Below are positions 36,236 to 45,348 of a stretch of 64,000 nt of DNA, one piece after another. Position 1 is the stretch's first letter. Every line of letters begins with the position of its first letter. A program made the position numbers and the translations under genes. The stretch comes from Zymomonas mobilis. GTDB taxonomy: Bacteria > Pseudomonadota > Alphaproteobacteria > Sphingomonadales > Sphingomonadaceae. The notes below the pieces were generated by a model. The model did no database searches and was not told where the DNA came from. It was given only the letters and a program-made list of their open reading frames with translations. The stretch spans positions 1,312,001-1,376,000 of the forward strand of contig NZ_VFOF01000001.1 in assembly GCF_006715975.1 (NCBI RefSeq), written 5' to 3'.

Positions 36236-39200
36236 TTAATTATTAATTATATTTCTATAAATAGAAATCAATTCTTCACTTTGTTCATCTGATTTTTTTA
36301 TTTGTTTTATTTCTTTTGGATGAGAAATATATTTTAGATGATTACAATCCACCTCTCTCAATATTTCAGAAAGACTTACTGAGTCATTAACATCTATTAT
36401 ATATCCATTTTCTCCATTTGTAATGTTATCTGAAATTGCTCCCCTATCAGAAGCAATGACCCAGCATTTATTAATTAAAGCTTCTCGAGTAACCAAACCA
36501 AAGCTTTCGGGCCATATCGAAGGGGCTATAACGATATCTATATTTTGATATAATTTCGCTATATCTTTCTGTTCTACTTTTCCTATAACAGAAACTGGCG
36601 TTGTTCCCCATATCTCTTCATGGGAATACTCACTCGATTTAGAATGATCGACTACTACAATGCGTATATTTTTGTATGTATGAGTTGAAACAGCACGTTT
36701 TAGAAGATCGAAGCCCTTATGCTTTACCATCCCACCAATGTGAGCGATTCTCACTAATCCATCCGATGATGGTATTTTTTCTAGCGAAATAATATTCGAA
36801 ACGCCATTCTCCACATCTTCAACATTTGGTATTCCGCACTGGCGATATAAATCACCGAATTTTTTTGATACCGGTAAAAGCTTTCTTGCAGCAAAAAGGG
36901 CAGGACGCAAAGCTTGCATTCGAGAAAAACTCTCACGCCCTAATCTATTTAGAGTACCAATAGGATCAGAGAAATTATATAAAACTTCGTTTCCAAATTC
37001 ATCAATTATGAATTGATTATCAGATATCCACCACCCATCATGAGCGGTTATAATATAGGGTATTTTTGCTTTAATCGTTTCATTTACAACGGATAGGGAC
37101 AGACGTTGTATGCAATGGAAATGGATTAAATCCGGTTTAAATCTTTTAACATGTTCACGAAAAATGTTGCCGATTACCTTATCTTCATAAGGTGTCATTT
37201 TTTCACCAGCGACTGAGCGAGAAACGCCTTTTACTAATATTCCATCTTGGCAATATATTTTAATTTTATAATCTTTATTATCTTCATCAACACAAGTGAA
37301 AACTTGTATATCAAACTCATCTTTATAATTACCTAAAATATAATTTACATTGTCATAAACTACTCTAGTCGCCCCCCCTATAGTCTGCGGTGCATAATAC
37401 ACATTTACAATCAAAATTTTCTTTTTAGCGCTAACATCGTTAGCAGGAATAGGGATATCGTTAAAAATATTTTTTAAATTATTTCCCATTTTTTTTATTG
37501 TATAATTTTTGCGGACATCTAATTGGGCATTTTTACCTATATAGTGTCTTAAAGCTTTATCTTTCACTAAAGAATCTAGTGTATTTTTCCAGTCATTTAC
37601 AGTGTCGCATAGAAAACCGTTGATGCCATGGTTAATCACTTCTTCATAAGTAGCAGTTCTACTTAAAACTGATGGAATGCCGAACATCGCAGCTTCCATC
37701 CATTTTATTTCGCTTTTGCAATCAACATTAAGTGATGACTTTAAAACAGCGATATTGATATCGGATTCTCTTAAAATTGACCAATATTCATGAACATCCC
37801 ATACGGGCTCAATAACGGTTAAATTCTCTCCTGCTGCTTTTTTGAGAGCATCCGTAATAGGTAGCCACCCCATTAAAACGAACTTTACCTTGTCTGGATA
37901 TTTTTCAGCAATATAAATTAATGCCGGTTCTAAAAGCTCTAAATAATCCTTTTTATGAGCCAGCGTCCCAGATCCATAAAATATTGTTATGTAAGGTTTT
38001 TCGTTAGTATCTTGTTGATACTGAAGATATCTTTCATGATCGCTTCCCATTCCGTTTCTATGTACATAAACCTTACCTTTTTTTACAAAAGGCTCCATTT
38101 GTCGAGCTAGAGACGGAGTTGATGCAATACCATAATCGCACATACTCATAGCATGCGCAAAGAGAGGCACTCCCATAGCTAGCATATTATATGTTTCGCG
38201 GTTTATTTGACCAGCATACCCGTCAAAAGGGCCAGGATATTCTTCTGGTAGAAACAAGAGGTCATCAATTTCATAGAATGTGGTAAGCCCCGCCCTTTTA
38301 GCTGCTTCGATAGCTAATATCACCGAAGGTAAAGGAGCTAGCCTATAAAATATAACTGCTTCAAAATGATCTGTAGACGCAGAAAATTTTTCTAAATCTG
38401 CATCAGGATTAAATAAAGTAACTTTAAATCCTGCTTTTTTTAACTGCTCAATTTTTTGGTCTATTCTGTAAAATTTACACTGCTTCAATTCCAAGAGACC
38501 ATACAAAGCAATAGATTTAATTTTTTTATTATTTTTATAACTTTCGTAGAATGGTTTCGTTACCAGTTGGCAATATTTACTTATCTCTTTTTGGCCCTCA
38601 GTTATTTTCCCAACTTTAGCCAGAAGTTCATAATTTTTAACGCTTTGATGAAAAAATTTCTCCATTATAGAATAACGTGTATTTTCCATCATGGGATATT
38701 GTGAATAACGCTGTACTGCTTCGGTTATAGTTTCATAAGATTTTTCATAGCAGCGCATTTGCATGTAACATTCGACTAAATTTTTAAAGGTCCATCGATT
38801 GTCTTTTTTTAATTCTATAACTTTTAAATAACACCAGATTGCATTTAAATATTTTTTTTCTTTGAAATAGCAATCTCCCAGCCCCTGGAGGGATTCACTA
38901 TCATCAGGTAGCCAAGATAATATATATTCAAATATTTTAATTCCTAAATTATTATCGCCTTTTAACGTAGCTCTATGAGCAGTAGCTTTAAATATTCTTG
39001 AATTGTAATAATCTGGTGATATTATTGATTCGCAATTCAGAAACCCACCACCTAAAAAATCATTAATTATTTGAAATTTATTATCTTTAGGTAAAACGCT
39101 TCCTCTCGCTTCTTTATAAAAATTATAATCAAACTTACTTAAAAATTCTTTACAGTATATATTATTATCATAAATTAAACCCGCCGTAGCATTAGGCGCA

Positions 39201-40000
39201 TGATTATTTTTAATGCCGTAGTTTAGCCAATAGCGATAAAGATCTGATGCATTAATATTATATTTGTAATCATAATTTTGTTCATAAAAACTAGGATCAA
39301 ACTCCATTTCAGAATTCAAAGGGGAAATGTTATCAATACCGTTGATAATGAAATGTAGTATACATAAATATCTTAAATCATCTTGATAAACCTCACCCAT
39401 GTTATTTAAATAAAAGTAGAATTTACTATCAAAATATGACAAAAACTCTGAGGACAAATGATTTTTAAAAAGCAAATCTTCTATATTTTCATAGTCATAT
39501 TTCTCTAAATTTTCTTTAATTTTTGGACCAAAAAAACTATAATATTCTTCATTATAAATATTTTTTCGAAAGAAACTGTCTTTTTTTGTATCGCTTATGG
39601 CTACTTTGGCTATGTTCTCATAGCCTAACTGACGAAATTCTGCTTTTGCTTCCGAATTTTCAGGAGAAATTTCTTTTGCACGTGCATATGATATGGCAGC
39701 CCGCTCGTTCAGACCAAGAAGTTTCAAACCATGGCCCAATTGAAGATAGACATCATAAGTTTGATTTAAACTTTCTGCGTATTCGTAAGCTTCAACTGCT
39801 TTTTTGATAAAGCCAGATTCTTTTAAAGCATGGCCATATTGAATCCAAATGTCTGGCAAGTTCTTATTGATTTTTAAAGCTTTTTTATACAAGCTAGATG
39901 CTTGTTCCCATTTTTTTTCATCTCGGTATCGATCTGCCGATCGGATTAGAAACTTTACTTGTTTTGAAAAGATGGTACCTAAATTTATATTGAATGCCAT
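36236..40000 (-). CDS. TPR protein with two GT-B glycosyltransferase domains
   Basis: 1254 aa, very AT-rich. TPR units at about 15-135 (WIQYGHALKESGFIKKAVEA; YLQLGHGLKLLGLNERAAIS) and again at about 340-440. A first glycosyltransferase-like domain spans about 490-850 (TFYEIDDLLFLPEEYPG; KSEIKWMEAAMFGIPSVLS). A second, GT4-type, spans about 870-1250 (NVYYAPQTIGGATRVVYDN; PDLIHFHCIQRLSLS; IAPSIWPESFGLVTREALI with the E-x7-E motif). Such proteins assemble surface polysaccharide or glycosylate proteins; the sugar is unknown. AGGA lies about 10 nt before ATG. It is divergent from another TPR-glycosyltransferase gene. Confidence 0.85.
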   Translation of the reverse strand: MAFNINLGTIFSKQVKFLIRSADRYRDEKKWEQASSLYKKALKINKNLPDIWIQYGHALKESGFIKKAVEAYEYAESLNQTYDVYLQLGHGLKLLGLNERAAISYARAKEISPENSEAKAEFRQLGYENIAKVAISDTKKDSFFRKNIYNEEYYSFFGPKIKENLEKYDYENIEDLLFKNHLSSEFLSYFDSKFYFYLNNMGEVYQDDLRYLCILHFIINGIDNISPLNSEMEFDPSFYEQNYDYKYNINASDLYRYWLNYGIKNNHAPNATAGLIYDNNIYCKEFLSKFDYNFYKEARGSVLPKDNKFQIINDFLGGGFLNCESIISPDYYNSRIFKATAHRATLKGDNNLGIKIFEYILSWLPDDSESLQGLGDCYFKEKKYLNAIWCYLKVIELKKDNRWTFKNLVECYMQMRCYEKSYETITEAVQRYSQYPMMENTRYSIMEKFFHQSVKNYELLAKVGKITEGQKEISKYCQLVTKPFYESYKNNKKIKSIALYGLLELKQCKFYRIDQKIEQLKKAGFKVTLFNPDADLEKFSASTDHFEAVIFYRLAPLPSVILAIEAAKRAGLTTFYEIDDLLFLPEEYPGPFDGYAGQINRETYNMLAMGVPLFAHAMSMCDYGIASTPSLARQMEPFVKKGKVYVHRNGMGSDHERYLQYQQDTNEKPYITIFYGSGTLAHKKDYLELLEPALIYIAEKYPDKVKFVLMGWLPITDALKKAAGENLTVIEPVWDVHEYWSILRESDINIAVLKSSLNVDCKSEIKWMEAAMFGIPSVLSRTATYEEVINHGINGFLCDTVNDWKNTLDSLVKDKALRHYIGKNAQLDVRKNYTIKKMGNNLKNIFNDIPIPANDVSAKKKILIVNVYYAPQTIGGATRVVYDNVNYILGNYKDEFDIQVFTCVDEDNKDYKIKIYCQDGILVKGVSRSVAGEKMTPYEDKVIGNIFREHVKRFKPDLIHFHCIQRLSLSVVNETIKAKIPYIITAHDGWWISDNQFIIDEFGNEVLYNFSDPIGTLNRLGRESFSRMQALRPALFAARKLLPVSKKFGDLYRQCGIPNVEDVENGVSNIISLEKIPSSDGLVRIAHIGGMVKHKGFDLLKRAVSTHTYKNIRIVVVDHSKSSEYSHEEIWGTTPVSVIGKVEQKDIAKLYQNIDIVIAPSIWPESFGLVTREALINKCWVIASDRGAISDNITNGENGYIIDVNDSVSLSEILREVDCNHLKYISHPKEIKQIKKSDEQSEELISIYRNIINN

Positions 40001-40106
40001 ATTAAAGTAATCCTAATATTTTAATTATTACAATAATAAATACTTTGGTATAATTAAATATACTAAATTAAATTTTTACTGTATTTTCAACCAAAGAGTA
40101 ATAATA

Positions 40107-40765
40107 ATGTTTTTTTTAGAAGAAAAAAAATAAAACTTTCAGTAAAAATTCCTAAAAAAAATAAAAATACTAACTTTTTTCAAAACGAAATTTTTTTTTC
40201 TAAAGCTATTGAAGCCTGTCTTTCCGAAGATTGGGCATCTATTCCTGGGATAAAAAAAGGCGAACTTAATAAGAATTTATGGAAAAGCAATCCAAAAGTT
40301 GCACTAAATTGGTTAGTAGCAATTTGCAATCAAGCAGATGCCGAAAGGGATAACCAAAATTGGGTGGTTGCATCATCGCTTTATGAAGCGGCTTACAAAT
40401 TAGCCCCATGGAGAATTGATCTAAAAATACAAATGGGCAACATGACAAAAGACAGCGGTTTTTTAGAAAAAGCTGAAAAAATTTATCGCTCTATTATAAC
40501 AGATTTCCCAGAAGAGCCTGAATCATACGTACAACTAGGACATGTTTATAAAATTTCAGGTCGTAGACAAGCGGCAATAAACTGCTATCAAAAAGCATTA
40601 AAATTAGACGAAAAATGCGAAGCTGCTTATAAAGAACTTTATCTAGCGGGTGAAACCGCCATCCAACAGACTACATTTACGCAAAAAAATATTTTTCTTG
40701 GCCTAGAAAAAACTTTAGAAATATCCAACCAAATTGACGCTTTAAAACAATCGGTTAAAAAATAG
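40107..40765 (+). pseudogene. 5' part of a frameshifted TPR-glycosyltransferase gene
   Basis: Coding sequence is readable from 40112 to the TAG at 40763-40765, with TPR units in its second half (LKIQMGNMTKDSGFLEKA; YVQLGHVYKISGRRQAAINC). The only GTG start in that frame, at 40364, would cut off a clearly protein-like upstream part (AIEACLSEDWASIPGIKKGE). The natural ATG at 40107 is out of frame; one extra A in the A8 run 40123-40130 joins it. At the other end, one extra A in the A6 run 40757-40762 joins it to the glycosyltransferase part downstream. So this is the N-terminal ~220 residues of a ~751-aa protein. Confidence 0.75.
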
Positions 40766-40917
40766 CTCAAAACATACCAGATATAAAAACTTTTAATGCT
40801 ATACCAAAAGATAATTACGACATTTTTAGAAAATTATTCCTTATTCCTTCCCCTAATACCCAGAGACACGTTTCTGTAACTTTTATTATAAAACAAGATA
40901 ATATTTCTCCAGAAACA

Positions 40918-42360
40918 TTGTATCGGCAAATAGCAGCATTCTCTAAGTTGGATTTTAATTTTTTTATCGTCACAGTCGATGCATCTGATCAAATAAGAGA
41001 AAATTGGAACAGATCACCTAATCTTTTAAATCGTATTGTACATGTGAGTAATATATACGATTTTTCTAAAATACCTAAGGCTGATGTCGTCGTATTGCTT
41101 GATAGTAAATGTGTGCCTCATCCTTTATTTATACCCTGGATATCGATGGCATTTTGCCAAAAGGTAGATATTGTTTATTGTGATCAAGAAATAATAAACG
41201 ATAACGGACAAAAAATTGTCACTCGCCCCAATATAGATAGAATATGGATCGAACAAGTAAATATTATAGGAAATTCATTATTTATTTCTTGGGACAAGTG
41301 GCGAAATAGTCCTCAAATAGAGGTAGATAAATTTATTAGTCATTTGTTAAAAATAGATGGAGATATACATATATCTCATATTCCTTATCCTTTATTGTCG
41401 ACTACAAAAGATTTTTTAGATCTTAAAATTAATTTTCAAACAAAAATCCCCCAATTTTTTGAAAAGAATTCAAAGAGCAATAGTTTTAGCATTATAATAT
41501 GTACTAAAAATAATTCTCAAGATTGTTTAAGAATGGTTAATAGTATTAATTGCAAGTCATCATCTAAAAATGAAATAGAAATTCTAGTCATAAGCAATAA
41601 TACTGATAACAATGAGGATATCGAAAATTTAAAAAAATTGAATAATATTAAAAATGTAAGATTATACCATGATAATGGTATTTTTAACTGGTCATATTTA
41701 AATAATAAATTTGCAAAAATGGCAAAAAATAAAATTTTACTATTTTGTAATGATGATATGGAAATACTAACTGAAAATTGGGACGAAATAATATCTCAAA
41801 TAATAAATTCATCTGACACTGGAATTATAGGTACCAAGTTAATTTATAAAAATAATACTATTCAGCATGGAGGAATACTATTCGGATGGCAAAATTCAGT
41901 AATTCATGACGGTCTGTTTGAGGATAAAAATAGTACCGAACAGTTTGCTCGATGGCAATGTACCAGAAAAGTATCTGCCGTAACTGGAGCATTTCTTGCA
42001 ATAAGAAAAGATATATTTTTTGAAGTAGGTGGTTTTGACGATAAAGAAATGCCTATTTCTTATAGTGACGTAGATTTATGTCTAAAAGTAAAAGAGAAAG
42101 GTCTTTCTGTTATTTGGACCCCTCTTATTGAGGTTCGGCACGATGAATCTGTCTCACGAGGATTAGATCATCTAAATAATTTCAAAGCTGAACGATGCAA
42201 TACTGAACGTCTAGCATTAGAAGCAAAATGGGGAAAAGATACTTTTTCTTCTGATTTCTCGGTTCATCCTATGTGGTTAGATGCCACATTGCCATTTAGA
42301 TTACTACAACCCGTTTCTTTAGAAAAAGCATTAAATTATATAAAAAGTTACAAATTATAA
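40918..42360 (+). CDS. GT2 glycosyltransferase, 3' part of the frameshifted TPR-GT gene
   Basis: 480 aa from TTG 40918. The frame is open and protein-like back to 40765 (PDIKTFNAIPKDNYDIFRKL), so the TTG is probably not a natural start. The GT-A domain of family 2 starts near residue 190 (FSIIICTKNNSQDCLRMVNS). The DxD-type motif is in LLFCNDDMEIL. The acceptor region shows AVTGAFLAIRKDIFFEVGGF and SYSDVDLCLKVKEKGLS. This is the rhamnosyl/O-antigen type of GT2 enzyme, consistent with rfbBACD nearby. AT-rich. It needs the upstream TPR part for a full protein. Confidence 0.75.
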   Translation: MYRQIAAFSKLDFNFFIVTVDASDQIRENWNRSPNLLNRIVHVSNIYDFSKIPKADVVVLLDSKCVPHPLFIPWISMAFCQKVDIVYCDQEIINDNGQKIVTRPNIDRIWIEQVNIIGNSLFISWDKWRNSPQIEVDKFISHLLKIDGDIHISHIPYPLLSTTKDFLDLKINFQTKIPQFFEKNSKSNSFSIIICTKNNSQDCLRMVNSINCKSSSKNEIEILVISNNTDNNEDIENLKKLNNIKNVRLYHDNGIFNWSYLNNKFAKMAKNKILLFCNDDMEILTENWDEIISQIINSSDTGIIGTKLIYKNNTIQHGGILFGWQNSVIHDGLFEDKNSTEQFARWQCTRKVSAVTGAFLAIRKDIFFEVGGFDDKEMPISYSDVDLCLKVKEKGLSVIWTPLIEVRHDESVSRGLDHLNNFKAERCNTERLALEAKWGKDTFSSDFSVHPMWLDATLPFRLLQPVSLEKALNYIKSYKL

Positions 42361-42366
42361 CTTAAT

Positions 42367-42401
42367 AGTTTACTTTCAGTAAAGTTTACTGAAAGTAAAC
42401 T
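42367..42401. repeat. 35-nt perfect inverted repeat between convergent genes
   Basis: The 17-nt arm AGTTTACTTTCAGTAAA is repeated in inverted form around a single central G. It sits between the stop codons of the GT2 gene and the ABC permease, so it probably acts as a bidirectional transcript end, although no U-run follows on either strand. Confidence 0.7.
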
Positions 42402-42407
42402 GCTCCA

Positions 42408-43247
42408 CTAATTTAGAGTAATATGGTGACGTACTATTCTTAAATATAAAAGACCAATCAGTGTTAAAATAGAGCAAACAAGGGAAAGATATCCAAAGCT
42501 GAAATAGTGGTTACTAGCAGCTTCAAATTGGCCATATCTGACTATTTCTGTGCATTGTGCCATGGGGACCCACTCCAGCCATGTTCTATATGGATTCGGA
42601 ACCCATTCTAGCATAAAGAACATAGCTGATATTGGAATTGCAAAGTATGTCATTGGATGAACAAGGCGCTCAGCGGTGGCATTTTCATATGTTCCTGCAC
42701 AGACAATTGCCGATACAGCAAAAGAGACCCAAGTCATATACAATTGCCCTAATATGACATAAATAGGCCTAGCAGGTAGATTCCCAATTCCAAGGCAATA
42801 CGATAAAAAAATTAATATATCGACGCTACACATAATACCTACAGCTTCGAGAATTGTCCGAGCAAATAGCATATCAAACAGGCTTACCATGCGGTGGTAA
42901 AGCAAAGGTGCATTGGCTTCTATGGTACCGCCAGATCTATTAACAATGTTCCGAAATATAATATAAGTCCCGTATCCAACAATCGCAAAAGGGACTGGCT
43001 TTATATCAGTCATAGCGAACTCAGAAGTGCCCGCACCAGCATGAAGAATACCAATTCCTGTAGCAAACAACATAGGCTCAAGAATTATCCATAGATATCC
43101 TACGTTCTCGCGACCATAACGTGTATGCAGCTCCCTTAGAATTAAGGCTCCAATTACACGTAACTGGATCCGAAAACCGTGAAGAAACTCATGCATTTTA
43201 TGCTTCTTTTTATTTTCGTTATATATAGTAATATTAATATTTTTCAT
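42408..43247 (-). CDS. ABC-2 type polysaccharide export permease (KpsM/Wzm-like)
   Basis: 279 aa, six hydrophobic segments between about 35 and 275. Typical of the family: LRVIGALILRELHTRYGREN ahead of the first helix, then GYLWIILEPMLFATGI, and FPAS-like segments with VSFAVSAIVCAGTYENATAE. Family members export capsule or O-antigen chains together with a KpsT/Wzt ATPase. No such ATPase is in the window, so the partner must be elsewhere or lost. Start uncertain: ATG 43247 has only AGG nearby and a later ATG (MHEFLHGF) is possible. Confidence 0.85.
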   Translation of the reverse strand: MKNINITIYNENKKKHKMHEFLHGFRIQLRVIGALILRELHTRYGRENVGYLWIILEPMLFATGIGILHAGAGTSEFAMTDIKPVPFAIVGYGTYIIFRNIVNRSGGTIEANAPLLYHRMVSLFDMLFARTILEAVGIMCSVDILIFLSYCLGIGNLPARPIYVILGQLYMTWVSFAVSAIVCAGTYENATAERLVHPMTYFAIPISAMFFMLEWVPNPYRTWLEWVPMAQCTEIVRYGQFEAASNHYFSFGYLSLVCSILTLIGLLYLRIVRHHITLN

Positions 43248-43374
43248 AAGACCTATTACTATGTCTAAAAATTTTATACATTTATTTAATTAGGGATAGA
43301 TTTTTTATCCGACAAAACATAATCCATGGTTAATTCATATACATTATAAAATAAAGAAATTAATAGGATTTGTA

Positions 43375-44430
43375 ATGAAAATACTACTAACTGGTGGATG
43401 TGGTTTTATAGGATCTGCAGTTGTACGACACTTGATAGAACACACAGATCACAATGTAGTTAATATTGATTGTATGACCTATGCTGCGTCACAAGCGTCA
43501 ACCGCAAAGGTTGCAAAAAGCAATCGATATAAACATATAAATACTAATATTAATAATACTGCAGAACTAAGTAAAATTTTTTTAGAATATCAACCTGATG
43601 CAGTAATGCATTTGGCTGCAGAAAGTCATGTTGATAGATCAATTGATGACTCTGGCATATTTATTCAAACAAATATATTAGGAACTTATAATCTTCTTGA
43701 AATTTCGCGGCGATATTGGAATCAGCTAAAATCTGATAAAAAAGATAGTTTTAGATTTCACCACATCTCAACAGATGAAGTTTTTGGGCATCTAGAATTA
43801 AATGATCCACCTTTTACAGAAAAAACAGCATATGATCCGCGAAGTCCATACTCGGCATCAAAAGCTTCATCAGATCATCTTGTTAGAGCATGGTACCAGA
43901 CGTATGGGATGCCTACATTTGTTACCAATACAACAAATAACTACGGGTTCTGGCATTTCCCCGAAAAGCTAATTCCTTTAATGATTATTAATGCCATTCG
44001 TGGTCAAAGACTTCCTATATATGGTAACGGCAAAAACATTCGAGATTGGCTGTTTGTTGAAGACCATGCAGAAGCGTTAGTTAAAGCTGTACAATTCGGA
44101 GTTCCTGGGGAGACTTATGCTATTGGTGCAAGTCAGCCACGATCAAACTTACACGTAGTCGAAACTATCTGTGATGTATTAGATGTATTGCGTCCAAATT
44201 CATCAGGATCACATAAAAAATTAATATATTATGTAACGGATCGGCCTGGACATGATTTCCGTTATCAAATTGATCCAAGTAATGCTGAAAAAAAACTAAA
44301 CTGGAAAGCAAAACATAATTTTGAATTGGGTATCAAAAAAACAATAGAATGGTACTTAAATAATAGCCAATGGTGGGAAAATATTTTAAGAATTCGATAT
44401 TCTGGAAAACGTTTAGGAACAAACATTTAA
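43375..44430 (+). CDS. rfbB: dTDP-glucose 4,6-dehydratase
   Basis: 351 aa extended SDR enzyme, second step of dTDP-L-rhamnose synthesis. NAD site ILLTGGCGFIGSAVVRHLI; MHLAAESHVDRSIDDS; catalytic STDEVFGHL and YSASKASSDHLVRAWYQTYG; NNYGFWHFPEKLIPL; DWLFVEDHAEAL. AGGA lies 9 nt before ATG. The stop codon overlaps the rfbA start (TAATG), so the two are translationally coupled. Order here is rfbB-A-C-D. Confidence 0.96.
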   Translation: MKILLTGGCGFIGSAVVRHLIEHTDHNVVNIDCMTYAASQASTAKVAKSNRYKHINTNINNTAELSKIFLEYQPDAVMHLAAESHVDRSIDDSGIFIQTNILGTYNLLEISRRYWNQLKSDKKDSFRFHHISTDEVFGHLELNDPPFTEKTAYDPRSPYSASKASSDHLVRAWYQTYGMPTFVTNTTNNYGFWHFPEKLIPLMIINAIRGQRLPIYGNGKNIRDWLFVEDHAEALVKAVQFGVPGETYAIGASQPRSNLHVVETICDVLDVLRPNSSGSHKKLIYYVTDRPGHDFRYQIDPSNAEKKLNWKAKHNFELGIKKTIEWYLNNSQWWENILRIRYSGKRLGTNI

Positions 44431-45323
44431 TGTCAAAAGATAATATAGAAACATCAAAAGGTATCATTTTAGCTGGCGGTTCGGGTACGAGACTCAATCC
44501 GATTACGTTTGCTTCATGCAAACAATTACTACCAGTTTACGATAAGCCAATGATATATTACCCTATTTCGACACTAATGCTTGCCGGAATACGTGAAATC
44601 ATGATTATTACGACCCCCCATGATATGGAGCAATTTCAACGTCTTCTAGGAGATGGTTCTCAATTCGGGGTACATTTTGAATATCGCCAACAGCCGTCAC
44701 CAGATGGATTAGCACAGGCATTTTTGATAGCAGAGGACTGGATAGATGATTCTTCTTGTGCCTTAGCACTTGGCGATAATCTGATATTTTCAGACCAACT
44801 TGGTGGACTTTTACGTAAAGCGGCTAAGCAGCACGAAGGAGCGACTGTTTTTGCTTATCAGGTAAGAGATCCAGAAAGATACGGCGTTGTTTCTTTTAAC
44901 GATTCTGGACGAGCTTTAGAAATTGTTGAAAAGCCGCAAGATCCTAAATCTAACTGGGCAGTAACAGGGTTATATTTTTATGATAAAAATGTAACTAAAT
45001 TGGCAAAAAAAGTAAAACCTAGCGCGCGCGGAGAGCTTGAAATTACGGATCTTAACCAGATGTATCTGGACTCAGAATTATTACATGTTGAACGCCTGGG
45101 TGCTGGCTGTGCCTGGTTAGATGCAGGAACACCAGATAGTTTGATGCAAGCCGGTAATTTTGTTCAAACAATTCAATCTCGCCAAGGCATGCTTGTTGGA
45201 TCCCCAGAAGAAGTAGCTTTTCGGATGGGATACATCAATGAAACTCAACTTCTAAAACAAGTGAATAAAGTCAAAAAGACAGAATTAGGTCGTATGTTAT
45301 CTTCTTTAGTGAAACATCAATAG
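44430..45323 (+). CDS. rfbA: glucose-1-phosphate thymidylyltransferase
   Basis: 297 aa. Makes dTDP-glucose from glucose 1-phosphate and dTTP, first step of the rhamnose pathway. Signature KGIILAGGSGTRLNPITFAS; YDKPMIYYPISTLMLAGIRE; EYRQQPSPDGLAQAF; LALGDNLIF; IVEKPQDPKSNWAVTGLYFY. The ATG at 44430 overlaps the rfbB stop; the longer frame from 44370 lies inside rfbB and is not used. rfbC follows after 25 nt. Confidence 0.96.
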   Translation: MSKDNIETSKGIILAGGSGTRLNPITFASCKQLLPVYDKPMIYYPISTLMLAGIREIMIITTPHDMEQFQRLLGDGSQFGVHFEYRQQPSPDGLAQAFLIAEDWIDDSSCALALGDNLIFSDQLGGLLRKAAKQHEGATVFAYQVRDPERYGVVSFNDSGRALEIVEKPQDPKSNWAVTGLYFYDKNVTKLAKKVKPSARGELEITDLNQMYLDSELLHVERLGAGCAWLDAGTPDSLMQAGNFVQTIQSRQGMLVGSPEEVAFRMGYINETQLLKQVNKVKKTELGRMLSSLVKHQ

Positions 45324-45348
45324 GATTTTAAGATAGTTAAGGTGATAT

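Noticed and set aside
40751-40765. Programmed -1 ribosomal frameshift at GTT-AAA-AAA-TAG
   Set aside because: The P-site tRNA would have to re-pair on TAA, so it is not a standard slippery heptamer; an A-run length error or transcriptional slippage explains it and the other three shifts better.
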